Part shown: in pieces, positions 45,053-54,887 of the stretch
How the letters are laid out: each line of letters opens with the position of its first letter
Position numbering within the stretch: position 1 is the first letter of the stretch
Assembly (NCBI GenBank): GCA_022777285.1
Contig: JALFGN010000065.1
Coordinates: 88,423-152,422 of the forward strand
Length of the DNA: 64,000 bases
Direction of reading: 5' to 3'
DNA from: Blautia sp.
Lineage (GTDB): Bacteria; Bacillota; Clostridia; Lachnospirales; Lachnospiraceae
Translations under genes and position numbers: made by a program
Notes under the pieces: model-generated
What the model was told of the DNA's origin: nothing
Databases searched by the model: none
What the model saw: the letters and a program-made list of their open reading frames with translations, nothing else

Positions 45053-47128
45053 ATGGAAGAAAAGAAACGCGAAAATTTTTATATGCAGGAAGAAAATAAG
45101 AAGAAAAGTCAGCTGGATGCAGTAAAGAAATCAGCTGGACAAGTGGAAATTCCGGACGAACTCAGGCCGCAGAATCTGGATGAAATCATTCGTACAGGAA
45201 GAGAAAAGAAAAAACACAACAAACAGATTGGCAAGTTTCTGTACAGACAGAGATGGAAAGGAGCGGTTGTGGCAGCCTGTGCAGTGCTCGCAGTGGGAGT
45301 TTCTGTTACGCTGCAGTCGTCCAAAGGGCAGTTGCAGGAAGATACAAATGCAGGAGCACAGACAGAAATGACTGGCAGAGAATCGGAAACTTCAGATGCA
45401 GGCAGCACAGCAGAAGAAATTGAAGGGTATCAAACAGCGGCCAGCTATGAAGAAATCCATAAAAAAATTTATCAGGACAATGAGAGAGCCTGGCTGATGA
45501 GAAACAGCTGGTACGACAGCGGCAGAGTTTATGAAGCTGAGATTGCACAGGAAGAGGGCACAGTAGATACAGGTGCTGCGGACATGAGTATGGGTGTTTC
45601 TTATTCCGAAACCAATGTGAGAACAGAGGGAGTGGACGAAGGAGATCTTGTAAAAACAGACGGTACTTATATTTATACGTTGACCCGTTCCGGAAAAATC
45701 CGTATTACAAAAGCAGATGGAAATTCTTTGAAAAAAGTCAGTGAAACATCCCTGGAAAACCTGACGGATACCATACAGGAAATATATGTGGATGGAAATG
45801 TTTTATGCATTGTAGTATCCGGCTATCAAACGGGAGTGATCATGGAAGATACAGATGTGTATTCTGTGAATTCTACAGATTATACAAAGTTGTATACTTA
45901 TGATATATCCGATAAAACCAATCCGGTTCTGAAGGGGATGGTGAGCCAGGATGGATATTATCAGACTTCGAGAAAGGTGGGGAGTTTTGTTTATCTTTTT
46001 TCCCAGTATTGTCCTTCCGGTGGGAATCCTTCGGCAGAGAAACCGGAATTGTATATACCAAGAGTAGCTGGCAGTATTTTGCCGGCAGAGGATGTATGGT
46101 ACCCGGTGGTACCTCAGACAGATACATCACAGCTTGTGATTTCCTCTGTTAATCTGGAGACACCGGATCAGGTGCAGGACAGTCGTTCTCTGATTGGAGG
46201 ATGCAGTCTTTATTATGTAAGTAGTAAAAATATCTATGTGTGTACAGAGAACTATGAAGGACAGGAGGTGAAAAATCAGATTGCCAGATTTTCCTATGAA
46301 GACGGAACACTGGAATTAAAAGCAGCAGGACAGATCAATGGCATAATCAATGATTCGTTTTCCATGGATGAATATGACGATTATCTGCGGGTGGTAGTTA
46401 CCAGATATGCAGATGGATTTGGAAGTACAGAAAGCAACAGCCTTTATATCCTGGATGAGAAGATGAACATGACCGGTAAAATAGAAGATCTGGCAAAAGG
46501 AGAAACCATTCGTTCTGCCAGGTTTATGGGAGAGATTGGATATTTTGTTACCTATAAGCAGATGGATCCTCTTTTCTCTGTAAATTTGAAAGATCCGCAG
46601 AAACCGGAGATTTTGGGAGAACTGAAGGTTACCGGATTTTCTCAGTATCTGCATTTTTATGGGGAAGACAGACTTCTGGGAATCGGATGGGAAACGGATC
46701 CGGATACAGGTATTCAGGAAGGCCTGAAACTATCCATGTTTGATATTTCCAATCCGGCAGATGTAAAAGAAGTGCATAAAATGATTTTGAAGGATGTAGA
46801 TCTTTGCATTGCAGCAGAGAATTATAAAGGAATCCTGATTGATCCCAAAGAAAATATTTTTGGATTTGGAATGGGGTCTTACAGTGATAAAGATTACAGT
46901 CTGTATGGGTATTACGGAGTATTTACGTATTCGGAAGAAGAAGGATTTTCCCAGGAACTGATGCAAAGCCTCAGCCAGATGTCTGTAAGTTCCGGAAATA
47001 CATATGGAACGATTGAAGAGACTCGGGGGATTTATATAGGCGATACCTTCTATCTTTGCGGTGACAGCGGTATTTATGCATTTGACAGAAAGAAGGAATA
47101 TCAGGCTTATGGTAAGCTGGAGTGGTAA
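45053..47128 (+). CDS. Beta-propeller membrane protein with cytoplasmic N-terminus (possible anti-sigma)
   Basis: The 691-aa protein has a cytoplasmic N-terminus of ~68 charged residues and one helix (AVVAACAVLAVGVSVTL). After a Glu/Thr-rich linker comes a PF09826-type beta-propeller (TNVRTEGVDEGDLVKTDGTYIYT is the family hallmark). The propeller faces outside. Because it lies 19 bases behind an ECF sigma gene and has a cytoplasmic tail of anti-sigma size, it may hold the sigma factor at the membrane and sense an outer signal (inference). No protease site is visible. Confidence 0.83.
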   Translation: MEEKKRENFYMQEENKKKSQLDAVKKSAGQVEIPDELRPQNLDEIIRTGREKKKHNKQIGKFLYRQRWKGAVVAACAVLAVGVSVTLQSSKGQLQEDTNAGAQTEMTGRESETSDAGSTAEEIEGYQTAASYEEIHKKIYQDNERAWLMRNSWYDSGRVYEAEIAQEEGTVDTGAADMSMGVSYSETNVRTEGVDEGDLVKTDGTYIYTLTRSGKIRITKADGNSLKKVSETSLENLTDTIQEIYVDGNVLCIVVSGYQTGVIMEDTDVYSVNSTDYTKLYTYDISDKTNPVLKGMVSQDGYYQTSRKVGSFVYLFSQYCPSGGNPSAEKPELYIPRVAGSILPAEDVWYPVVPQTDTSQLVISSVNLETPDQVQDSRSLIGGCSLYYVSSKNIYVCTENYEGQEVKNQIARFSYEDGTLELKAAGQINGIINDSFSMDEYDDYLRVVVTRYADGFGSTESNSLYILDEKMNMTGKIEDLAKGETIRSARFMGEIGYFVTYKQMDPLFSVNLKDPQKPEILGELKVTGFSQYLHFYGEDRLLGIGWETDPDTGIQEGLKLSMFDISNPADVKEVHKMILKDVDLCIAAENYKGILIDPKENIFGFGMGSYSDKDYSLYGYYGVFTYSEEEGFSQELMQSLSQMSVSSGNTYGTIEETRGIYIGDTFYLCGDSGIYAFDRKKEYQAYGKLEW

Positions 47129-47135
47129 AATTCCC

Positions 47136-47164
47136 TTGCGAAGCATTATACAATGCGATATACT
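47136..47164 (+). promoter_or_regulatory. Candidate promoter of asnS
   Basis: TTGCGA (47136-47141) and TATACT (47159-47164) have a 17-base spacer. It is in front of the 47168-47197 hairpin. Confidence 0.45.
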
Positions 47165-47167
47165 TAT

Positions 47168-47197
47168 GTGGAGCAGAGTTTTCTGCTCCGCATTTTT
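47168..47197 (+). terminator. Hairpin with T tract between the propeller gene and asnS
   Basis: GGAGCAGA-gttt-TCTGCTCC is followed by GCATTTTTAT. It is either the terminator of the propeller gene or, if the asnS promoter is real, a hairpin at the 5' end of the asnS mRNA. Confidence 0.6.
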
Positions 47198-47254
47198 ATA
47201 TTTGGATGGAAAAGTTAAGGCTGTTGGAGCCGGAAAATAAAGGAGAACAAATTT

Positions 47255-48646
47255 ATGAAACTGACAACAGTAAAAGAAATTTACAGGAACAGGGAAGAAT
47301 ACCTGGACAAAGAAATCACAGTAGGCGGTTGGGTCCGCAGTGTCCGTGATTCCAAAACTTTTGGATTTATTGTGCTTCATGACGGAAGCTTTTTCGAAAC
47401 GCTGCAGATTGTATACCATGATTCTATGGATAATTTTCAGGAGATCAGCAAGCTGAATGTAGGTGCGGCAATTATTGTAAAGGGTACTCTGGTGGCAACA
47501 CCTCAGGCAAAACAGCCATTTGAAATTCAGGCGACACAGATTACAGTAGAAGGAGAATCAGCAGCAGATTATCCGCTGCAGAAAAAGCGCCATTCTCTGG
47601 AATATCTGAGAACGATTTCTCATCTGCGTCCGAGAACCAACACATTCCAGGCTGTATTTCGTGTAAGATCACTGATTGCTTATGCCATTCATCAGTTCTT
47701 CCAGGAGAGAGGATTTGTTTATGTGCATACACCACTGATCACAGGAAGTGACTGTGAAGGTGCCGGTGAAATGTTCCGCGTAACAACACTTGATATGGAA
47801 AATCTTCCAATAACAGAAGATGGAAAAGTAGATTATACAAAGGATTTCTTTAAAAAAGAAACCAATCTGACTGTAAGTGGACAGTTAAATGGGGAAACCT
47901 ATGCACAGGCCTTTCGCAACATTTATACGTTTGGACCTACTTTCCGTGCAGAAAATTCCAATACTACCCGTCATGCGGCAGAGTTCTGGATGATTGAGCC
48001 GGAGATGGCCTTTGCAGATCTGGAAGACAATATGATTCTGGCAGAATCGATGTTGAAATATGTGATTCGTTATGTACTGGAAAATGCACCGGAAGAAATG
48101 AATTTCTTTCATTCCTTTATTGATAAAGGTTTGCTGGAACGTCTGAATCATGTTATGAATTCCGAGTTTGCACATGTTACCTATACAGAAGCCATTGAAA
48201 TTCTGGAAAAAGCAAACGATAAATTTGAATATAAAGTATTCTGGGGATGTGATCTTCAGACAGAACATGAACGTTATCTGACAGAACAGGTTTACAAACG
48301 TCCGGTATTTGTAACCGATTATCCGAAGGAAATCAAAGCCTTCTATATGAAATTGAACGATGACGGCAAGACGGTGGCTGCTATGGACTGTCTGGTTCCT
48401 GGAATCGGTGAAATCATTGGAGGAAGCCAGAGAGAGGATTCCTATGAAAAACTGAAAGGACGTATGGAAGAACTGGGCCTGAATGAGGAAGATTACGGTT
48501 TCTATCTGGATCTGCGCAAATATGGATCCACCCGTCATTCCGGTTTTGGTCTGGGATTTGAACGCTGCGTTATGTATCTGACAGGTATGCAGAACATCCG
48601 TGACGTCATTCCATTCCCGAGAACTGTAAATAACTGTGAGTTATAA
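47255..48646 (+). CDS. asnS: Asparaginyl-tRNA synthetase
   Basis: This 463-aa class IIb synthetase has an N-terminal OB fold ([25 protein letters not shown]), motif 2 ([21 protein letters not shown]) and motif 3 ([15 protein letters not shown]). AAGGAG precedes the ATG. No T-box fits in the ~125-base leader, unlike many Firmicute asnS genes. Confidence 0.96.
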   Translation: MKLTTVKEIYRNREEYLDKEITVGGWVRSVRDSKTFGFIVLHDGSFFETLQIVYHDSMDNFQEISKLNVGAAIIVKGTLVATPQAKQPFEIQATQITVEGESAADYPLQKKRHSLEYLRTISHLRPRTNTFQAVFRVRSLIAYAIHQFFQERGFVYVHTPLITGSDCEGAGEMFRVTTLDMENLPITEDGKVDYTKDFFKKETNLTVSGQLNGETYAQAFRNIYTFGPTFRAENSNTTRHAAEFWMIEPEMAFADLEDNMILAESMLKYVIRYVLENAPEEMNFFHSFIDKGLLERLNHVMNSEFAHVTYTEAIEILEKANDKFEYKVFWGCDLQTEHERYLTEQVYKRPVFVTDYPKEIKAFYMKLNDDGKTVAAMDCLVPGIGEIIGGSQREDSYEKLKGRMEELGLNEEDYGFYLDLRKYGSTRHSGFGLGFERCVMYLTGMQNIRDVIPFPRTVNNCEL

Positions 48647-48661
48647 TAAAGGGAGAAATTT

Positions 48662-49732
48662 ATGAGATTTTTTCACGTTGCAGATGTCCATCTGGGAGCA
48701 GAGCCGGATAAGGGCTTTCCCTGGAGCGAAGACAGAGGGCGGGAAATCTGGGACAGTTTTCGAAGATTAATTCAGCAGGTCGGCGAAAGAAAAGCCGACC
48801 TGTTTCTGATTGCAGGCGATTTATTCCACCGCCAGCCTTTGTTGAAGGAACTGAAAGAGATCAATTATCTTTTTTCTACGATTCCGCATACAGAGATTGT
48901 TTTAATGGCAGGAAACCATGATTATCTGAAGAAGGATTCCTGTTATTTGAAATATCCATGGGAACCCAATGTACACTGCCTTTGGGGGAGAGAAGAACCC
49001 TGTGTGGAATTGCCGCGTCTTGGGACTGCTGTTTACGGAATCAGCTATGACAGGAAAGAAATCCGGGATCCTTTGTATCATCACATACATGCGGCAGGAA
49101 AACAGCCAATTGAGATTTTGCTGGCTCACGGAGGAGATGAACGGCATATTCCTTTTTCTGTGCAGATTCTGGAACGGTCAGGATTTGATTATGTTGCGCT
49201 TGGACATATTCATAAACCGGATATTCTGATTCCAGATAAAATAGCATATGCAGGTGCCTTGGAACCATTGGACAGGAATGATACGGGGAGTCATGGTTAT
49301 ATCGAAGGAACCATACAGACAACAGGGAAAAAGGCAGAAGTGAAAATTCAGTTTGTTCCATTTGCCCTGCGTGCATATAGAAATCTGTCTATATCAGTGG
49401 ATGAAACAACCACTCAATATGAACTGGAACAAAAAGCAGTGCAGATGCTGAAAAAAGAAAAACAGAATCTGTGCTGTCTGAAGTTGGAAGGAAGCCGGGC
49501 CATGGATGCTTTTTTTGACTTCAATCGATTCTATAAACTTGGTAATGTGCGGGATGTTCAGGATATGACACATACTTCTTATCAAAAAGAAGTTCTGAAA
49601 CAAAAATATGGGGGAACCTTAATCGAAGCTTATGCAGAGGCTTTTGCACATAAAAATCTTACAGAGAAGGAAAAAAAGGCATTTGCATATGGAATCGAAG
49701 CATTGTTGGAAGCCAGAGAGGAATCATTATGA
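48662..49732 (+). CDS. SbcD-like DNA repair exonuclease (YhaO type)
   Basis: This 356-aa calcineurin-like phosphoesterase shows all motifs: FHVADVHLG, GDLFHRQ, MAGNHDY, LLAHGG and LGHIHKP. The C-terminal ~120 residues resemble the cap/dimer region. It forms an operon with an SMC-like ATPase (4-base overlap), the nuclease-ATPase pair known as SbcCD/Mre11-Rad50-like. It acts on DNA ends. The YhaO/YhaN assignment fits the shorter ATPase. Confidence 0.9.
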   Translation: MRFFHVADVHLGAEPDKGFPWSEDRGREIWDSFRRLIQQVGERKADLFLIAGDLFHRQPLLKELKEINYLFSTIPHTEIVLMAGNHDYLKKDSCYLKYPWEPNVHCLWGREEPCVELPRLGTAVYGISYDRKEIRDPLYHHIHAAGKQPIEILLAHGGDERHIPFSVQILERSGFDYVALGHIHKPDILIPDKIAYAGALEPLDRNDTGSHGYIEGTIQTTGKKAEVKIQFVPFALRAYRNLSISVDETTTQYELEQKAVQMLKKEKQNLCCLKLEGSRAMDAFFDFNRFYKLGNVRDVQDMTHTSYQKEVLKQKYGGTLIEAYAEAFAHKNLTEKEKKAFAYGIEALLEAREESL

Positions 49733-51171
49733 TACTGAAACAATTGATGCTGAAAAATTTCGGAAAATTTCATCGGACCTCCCTGGAATTGAAAGATGGA
49801 ATTAATATTATCTATGGGAGAAATGAGAGCGGAAAAAGTACGATTCATACATTTATAAAAGCAATGCTTTTCGGAATTCGCAGACAGCGTGGAAGAGCTT
49901 CCAGAACAGATGTATATACCAGATATACACCCTGGGAAAATTCTGGCTGGTTTGAAGGGGCAATGGTGTTTTCCTGCGGTGAAAAAGATTTTTGTCTGGA
50001 ACGGAATTTCCGAAGGGGAGAGGAAGCGGTTCAGCTGGTATGCAGGACGGATGGAGAGCTTCTTTCTGTAGAGGACGGGGATTTGTCGGTTCTTCTGGGA
50101 GGAATCAGTGAAACGGTATATGAGAATACGGTTTCTGTAGGGCAGATGAAGAGCCGTACAGGAGAAGGGCTTGTGTATGAGCTGCGCAATTATTTTTCAA
50201 ATTATCAGGGGAGCCAGGATGGAAAACTGGATATAGAAAAAGCAGAGCGTATATTAAAAAACAGAAAAAGAGAATGGGCAAAAATCAGAGAAGAAAAGGA
50301 AAATAAGCAGAGAAAGGAAACCGATCGAATCACTTATGAAATGGAATATCTCAGAAAAGAACTGGAAGAACTGGAGGCAAAAGTTTCTGAGATTCCCAAA
50401 AAGCGAAAATCTCCAAGGGAAGAAGGAATCAGAAAGAAAATCCGGATGACAGGCACGCTTGGAAGTGTGTTGATCTTGCTTCTATGTGGGATTTTGGATA
50501 AAATTCTGACAGGCATCGTTTTTTCAATGGTGCTTGCAGGAATCAGTATTTTTTTATATAGAAGGGTCAGACCAAAGCCACCGTTTGGGGATGATTCTTA
50601 TCGATTTCTCAGAAGTCAGATACAGGAAAAAAGAACACGCCTTTCCAATCTGGAAGAAGAATTGGAAGAACTGGAAAGAACTTTTGCAGAAGATCGGAGA
50701 GAACAGGAAGAAATCGAGGCAATTGAACTGGCAGAGAAAAAAATCAGAGAATTGTCTGTTTCTATGCAGGAATCAGCCGGAAAGAATCTGCAAAAACAGA
50801 TATCTCAAATATTCAGAGAAATGACAGAGGGCAGATATGAACAGATTTCTGTGGATGATCATCTGAATCTATATCTTTTTGAAAAGGAACGACATGTTCC
50901 ATTGTTTATGGTCAGCAGTGGGACGGTAGAACAAGTTTATCTTGCCCTGCGACTTGCAGCAGCAGACTTGTTATGTCAGGAAGAACCGTTTCCGGTGATT
51001 CTGGATGAAATCTTTTCCATGTATGATGACAGAAGACTTGCGCAGACATTGAAATGGCTGGCGAAAAATCGGAAGCAGACCATTCTTTTTACCTGTAATC
51101 ATAGAGAAGAGGAAATTTTAAAGAGATGTGGGATTCCCTTCCATTTTATAGAATTGCATATGGAATCTTGA
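49729..51171 (+). CDS. SMC/SbcC-like ATPase with mid-chain membrane helices (YhaN type)
   Basis: The 480-aa protein has an N-terminal Walker A (YGRNESGKST) and a coiled-coil region (~185-370) broken by two hydrophobic helices (GSVLILLLCGILDKILTGIVFSMVL). The C-terminal signature (VSSGTVEQVYLALR) and Walker B (FPVILDEIF) complete the ABC-type ATPase. The short coils and membrane helices mark the YhaN group rather than full-length SbcC. It is coupled to the nuclease gene; a convergent hairpin follows. Confidence 0.88.
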   Translation: MILKQLMLKNFGKFHRTSLELKDGINIIYGRNESGKSTIHTFIKAMLFGIRRQRGRASRTDVYTRYTPWENSGWFEGAMVFSCGEKDFCLERNFRRGEEAVQLVCRTDGELLSVEDGDLSVLLGGISETVYENTVSVGQMKSRTGEGLVYELRNYFSNYQGSQDGKLDIEKAERILKNRKREWAKIREEKENKQRKETDRITYEMEYLRKELEELEAKVSEIPKKRKSPREEGIRKKIRMTGTLGSVLILLLCGILDKILTGIVFSMVLAGISIFLYRRVRPKPPFGDDSYRFLRSQIQEKRTRLSNLEEELEELERTFAEDRREQEEIEAIELAEKKIRELSVSMQESAGKNLQKQISQIFREMTEGRYEQISVDDHLNLYLFEKERHVPLFMVSSGTVEQVYLALRLAAADLLCQEEPFPVILDEIFSMYDDRRLAQTLKWLAKNRKQTILFTCNHREEEILKRCGIPFHFIELHMES

Positions 51172-51177
51172 AAAAGA

Positions 51178-51217
51178 GAGACCTGGAGCGTGTTTGAAAA
51201 AGCAAATTCCAGGTCTC
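51178..51217. terminator. Bidirectional terminator between yhaN-like and prs
   Basis: GAGACCTGGA ... TCCAGGTCTC with T-rich flanks on both sides. Confidence 0.8.
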
Positions 51218-51227
51218 ATTGTTTTTA

Positions 51228-52421
51228 TTATACTTCTGTTTTTTTACGGTTGTGTTTTGCCAGCAGCTTATTGATTCGCTCAATAGGATTCAACAGTTTG
51301 CTGATGGAGGTATCATGATTTAAGGTATCGATGATAAGGGCAATGTATTTACTCATATCACAGTTTACATAATATTCACGCTGAAGAAGTTCTTCTGTCT
51401 GATATACAAGATTCGTAGTGAGCAGACGGTCAAAATCACCTCTTTCATAAGCCTTATCAAATTTCTCAAGACCATTTGTAAAAAGTCCGAACGTAGCACA
51501 CATAAATATTTTACCTGCCCCTTTTTCTTTCAGAAGAGCGGCTACTTCCAACATGCTGTCTCCGGAAGAAATCATATCATCAATGATGATCATGTTCTTT
51601 CCTTTTACATCAGCCCCCAGAAATTCATGGGCTACAATTGGATTACGTCCGTCGATAATAGTAGAATAATCACGGCGTTTGTAGAACATACCCATATCTA
51701 CACCCAGTACATTTGCAAGGTAGATTGCACGGCTTGTACCGCCTGCATCCGGGCTTATTACCATTAATTTGTCGCTGTCAATTTCCAGGTCGGGTTCTGC
51801 TTTAAACAGACCTTTTATAAACTGATAAGCTGGCTGTACAGTTTCAAATCCGTGAAGCGGAATGGAATTCTGTACACGGGGATCATGCGCATCAAAGGTA
51901 ATAATATTGTCTACTCCCATATTGACCAGTTCCTGAAGTGCGAGTGCGCAGTCCAGAGATTCTCGGCCTGTACGTTTATGCTGACGGCTTTCATACAGGA
52001 AAGGCATAATTACATTGATACGACGGGCTTTGCCGGCAATTGCGGCGATTACACGTTTCAGATCCTGAAAATGATCATCCGGGGACATATGATTCGTATG
52101 TCCGCAAAGTGAGTAAGTGAGGCTGTAGTTGCACACATCCACCATCAGGTAAATGTCATCGCCACGAACAGATTCTTTCAGGAGACCTTTTGCTTCTCCG
52201 GAACCGAATCTTGGTGTTTCTGCATTTACGAGGTAGGAATCGCGAAGATAACCTTCAAATTCCAGGTTGTCAATCTGAGAATAATCCCGGTTCTTTCTCC
52301 ATTTTACGATGTAATCGTTTACCTTGGAGCCGAGTGTATCACAACTTTTCAGTGGAATGATTCCAAGGCGTCCTACTGGGAGAGAATCTAATGGGGTGGT
52401 ATCTTTTGGTGCTGGTGACAT
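51228..52421 (-). CDS. prs: Ribose-phosphate pyrophosphokinase, long form
   Basis: It makes PRPP from ribose 5-phosphate and ATP. The flexible-loop motif FYKRRDYS and the PRPP loop MIIIDDMISSGDSM are present, and DAHDPRVQ matches the catalytic His region. At 397 aa it is ~80 residues longer than the usual 315-aa enzyme, mainly at the N-terminus and in loops. GGAGG precedes the ATG. It is the third gene of dnaD-dnaI-prs, starting 3 bases after dnaI. Confidence 0.88.
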   Translation of the reverse strand: MSPAPKDTTPLDSLPVGRLGIIPLKSCDTLGSKVNDYIVKWRKNRDYSQIDNLEFEGYLRDSYLVNAETPRFGSGEAKGLLKESVRGDDIYLMVDVCNYSLTYSLCGHTNHMSPDDHFQDLKRVIAAIAGKARRINVIMPFLYESRQHKRTGRESLDCALALQELVNMGVDNIITFDAHDPRVQNSIPLHGFETVQPAYQFIKGLFKAEPDLEIDSDKLMVISPDAGGTSRAIYLANVLGVDMGMFYKRRDYSTIIDGRNPIVAHEFLGADVKGKNMIIIDDMISSGDSMLEVAALLKEKGAGKIFMCATFGLFTNGLEKFDKAYERGDFDRLLTTNLVYQTEELLQREYYVNCDMSKYIALIIDTLNHDTSISKLLNPIERINKLLAKHNRKKTEV

Positions 52422-52424
52422 GAT

Positions 52425-53414
52425 TTACTTTCCTCCTAAAAGTTTTTTTTGTATTCTTATGTCGTTTCCAATAAGTTTGAGCATGGTGTAATTACTGGAG
52501 ATTCTGGAAAAAATACGTTCTGAGTATGTTGCCAGAAAGTCCTCCATGGTCAGATTGGTAGAAATAATAGTAGATTTACGGTTTGTAATGCGGTCGTTTA
52601 TGCAGAAAAAAAGCTGGCTGGACACAAAACTGTTCGTGAGTTCTGTTCCAAGATCGTCAATGATGAGTAAATCACAGCTGGATATATATTCTGTCATATC
52701 GGAAGCTGTATGATCCCGCTGAAAGGTATTTTTTGCAAGCAAATTAAAAAAGTCAAATGCTGAAAAATAAAGGACGAAATAAGAGCGGTCAATCAGTTCC
52801 TTTGCAATACAGTGTGAGAGAAAAGTTTTCCCCACACCCGTATCTCCATAGAAGAAAAGGCCACAGGGATGTTCGGAAAATTGTTCAATAAAATCCCAGG
52901 ATTTATTCACTGCATCCTGAGCAGTTTCCAAAGCATTGAGGCCGGTTGCGGGATTTACTACATTCTGCGGGTAGTACTCGAATGAAAAGTTTTGAAAGTT
53001 TTCTGCTTTCAGTATTTCCCGGATATTAGACTGGGTATACAGTAAATCTACAGCAGCTTTTTTAAAACAGGAACACTTCTGATTTTCAATGTAGCCAGTA
53101 TCCTTGCAGAGGGGACAGTCGTATTTACGTTCCAGATAATCAGCAGGAAAGCCATGAATCTGGAGCAATGCGGTCCGTTCTTCTGATAATGCAGAAATGG
53201 ATGCAGACAGATCAAAGTCAGGCTCAGAGGAAGACATGAGAAGAACCCGGGCTTTTTTCAAACTGAGAGAAGCAATTTCCTCATCAATTTCCTGAAGCCT
53301 GGGAATCTTTTCGTAAGCAATACGGATATGTTCATCCTGTTCATGTTTGTGTTTCAACTGTTTTTGATTGTAAGAACGCATAAGCGCATCATATTGTGAG
53401 TTGTTCAGTGACAC
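52425..53414 (-). CDS. dnaI: DnaC/DnaI-type replicative helicase loader
   Basis: The 329-aa AAA+ protein loads the replicative helicase. It has an N-terminal helical part, a zinc-binding cluster (CPLCKDTGYIENQKCSC), Walker A (YGDTGVGKTFLSH), Walker B (LLIIDDLG) and an arginine-finger region. The GTG start has GGAGA 6 bases upstream. It lies directly behind dnaD, which fits primosome function. Confidence 0.9.
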   Translation of the reverse strand: MSLNNSQYDALMRSYNQKQLKHKHEQDEHIRIAYEKIPRLQEIDEEIASLSLKKARVLLMSSSEPDFDLSASISALSEERTALLQIHGFPADYLERKYDCPLCKDTGYIENQKCSCFKKAAVDLLYTQSNIREILKAENFQNFSFEYYPQNVVNPATGLNALETAQDAVNKSWDFIEQFSEHPCGLFFYGDTGVGKTFLSHCIAKELIDRSYFVLYFSAFDFFNLLAKNTFQRDHTASDMTEYISSCDLLIIDDLGTELTNSFVSSQLFFCINDRITNRKSTIISTNLTMEDFLATYSERIFSRISSNYTMLKLIGNDIRIQKKLLGGK

Positions 53415-53425
53415 AATCTTTCTCC

Positions 53426-54523
53426 TTATTTATTAAGCAGTTGTTTTTCCAACTCACTTACATCATAAGCACGTTGGTGAAAGTTGTTAAATTTATTTTT
53501 TGAAACAGATGCTTTGGAACGGGGAGCAGCAGAAGAACTGGAAGTTTTTGTCTGACGACGATCTTTGTCCAGTTTTTCGATATCAGATACATGCTGAACG
53601 CCCTGCTTCTTCCAGCTTCTGAGAATAGAATCTGCATAAGCAAAATTCGGCTGTCCGGTTGCCAGAACCGTGCGGCTGCAGGCAACGGATATAATATCCA
53701 GAGTGAAACCGTATTCATTGAGCCAGAGGTTCATATAACGGATTTCTTCATCAACCGGATTTCGGCCTTTGATACCAAAAGCCCGCAGAATAGAAAAATA
53801 ATTGCGGTTGTAAGTATTGGTTTCAGCTTTGGCCTGTTCGACGGTAGTGATCTTCTGTTCTGCCCAGGCAAGAGCAACTGTTTCTATGTAGCGGATACTG
53901 CGGCTGCCTTTCGACACACAGTATTCGATGAGATATTCCATTAAATCGGCTGAAAAATGAAGTTCTTCATAAAAATAAAGAAGTTTGTTAATTTCTGTAG
54001 GAGAAAGTGTTTTACCAAGATACTGTTCTGCTACAAACAGCATCTGGACAACCTCATCCCTGGTTTGCAATTCTTTTATTTTAGAAGGGGATAAAGCGGT
54101 TGTTGTTATTTTTTCAGCGGAAGCAATCCCGGATTTTGGAATACTGGAAGCGGCAGCCGAAGCCGCGGCGGGATTGCCTGTAAGATTTTCTGTATCGGTT
54201 TCTTTGGGAGCAGGAGAGGAAAACGATTCCGGCGATTTTAAGCGTACACCGGTAAGGGAACCTCTTTCATCAAGAAAGAGATCGAGGATTCCTGCCTTAT
54301 CCCAGTATTTTAATGCCCGAAGTACATCATTTTCGGTACAATTAAAAATGTCGGCAATGGAAGACAGTTGAAGCGAAGAAGAAATACCAGAGGCATTTCT
54401 GAGTAAATAAAGATAAACCTTAACAAATTCTCCGTTTGCCTGCGGCATGCAGGTGTCCAGAAAATAGTTGGAGACAAAAGTGAAATCTCCAGGAAAATCA
54501 TTATAAATTGTAAATTGTCCCAT
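53426..54523 (-). CDS. dnaD: DnaD-domain primosome protein
   Basis: The 365-aa protein has an N-terminal winged-helix region (FPGDFTFVSNYFLDTCMPQANGEFVKVYLYLL), an Ala/Ser/Pro-rich linker and a DnaB_2 domain (~220-310). A Lys-rich tail follows. DnaD acts at oriC or at stalled forks to help helicase loading. The start is the second ATG (MGQFTIYNDF), with AAGGA about 8 bases ahead. The promoter (extended -10 TGCTATACT) lies at 54567-54575, and a DnaA-box cluster lies upstream. Confidence 0.9.
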   Translation of the reverse strand: MGQFTIYNDFPGDFTFVSNYFLDTCMPQANGEFVKVYLYLLRNASGISSSLQLSSIADIFNCTENDVLRALKYWDKAGILDLFLDERGSLTGVRLKSPESFSSPAPKETDTENLTGNPAAASAAASSIPKSGIASAEKITTTALSPSKIKELQTRDEVVQMLFVAEQYLGKTLSPTEINKLLYFYEELHFSADLMEYLIEYCVSKGSRSIRYIETVALAWAEQKITTVEQAKAETNTYNRNYFSILRAFGIKGRNPVDEEIRYMNLWLNEYGFTLDIISVACSRTVLATGQPNFAYADSILRSWKKQGVQHVSDIEKLDKDRRQTKTSSSSAAPRSKASVSKNKFNNFHQRAYDVSELEKQLLNK

Positions 54524-54566
54524 TCCCAACATCCTTTTCTAAATACATCAATTAATATCCGTATTC

Positions 54567-54575
54567 AGTATAGCA
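54567..54575 (-). promoter_or_regulatory. Extended -10 promoter of dnaD-dnaI-prs
   Basis: On the minus strand TGCTATACT is an extended -10; no convincing -35 lies 17 bases away. DnaA boxes begin about 75 bases farther upstream. Confidence 0.5.
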
Positions 54576-54649
54576 CACTATTTTTGAAAAGAGAATAAGC
54601 ATTTTTTTACAAAACATTCAGTCCTGTGTTGGAAAAAGGATGTTCATAA

Positions 54650-54877
54650 TGTGGATAATGTGGATAAAAAAGTGGAAGATTTTTATGGGAAACTTTAAAA
54701 TGTCGAAAAAACCTGTATTTTAAGATACTTTGGTAAATGATGTGAAAAATTTATGTTAACTTTATTCTAAACAAAAAAATCCACATGCATATACGAAATT
54801 GAATGTGTATAAGCATGTGGATAGTGTGGATAACTATAGGAAAATGGCTTAAAACCAATACTTTCCAATGTGGATTA
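54650..54877. promoter_or_regulatory. DnaA-box cluster in the dnaD upstream region
   Basis: TGTGGATAA (= TTATCCACA) occurs at 54650-54658, 54659-54667 and 54825-54833. TGTGTATAA (= TTATACACA) is at 54804-54812, with near matches TGTGGATAG 54816-54824 and TGTGGATTA 54869-54877. Two pairs are head-to-tail without gaps. The ~140 bases between the groups are AT-rich. This explains the gene-free 365 bases between dnaD and murC. Confidence 0.75.
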
Positions 54878-54887
54878 AAATGTGTAT

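Noticed and set aside
47129-47254. T-box riboswitch before asnS
   Set aside because: The leader is only about 125 bases and shows no T-box motif.
54524-54887. Chromosomal replication origin
   Set aside because: The DnaA boxes invite this, but dnaA/dnaN/rpmH-type neighbours are absent and flanking genes are not arranged divergently; a regulatory cluster is more likely.
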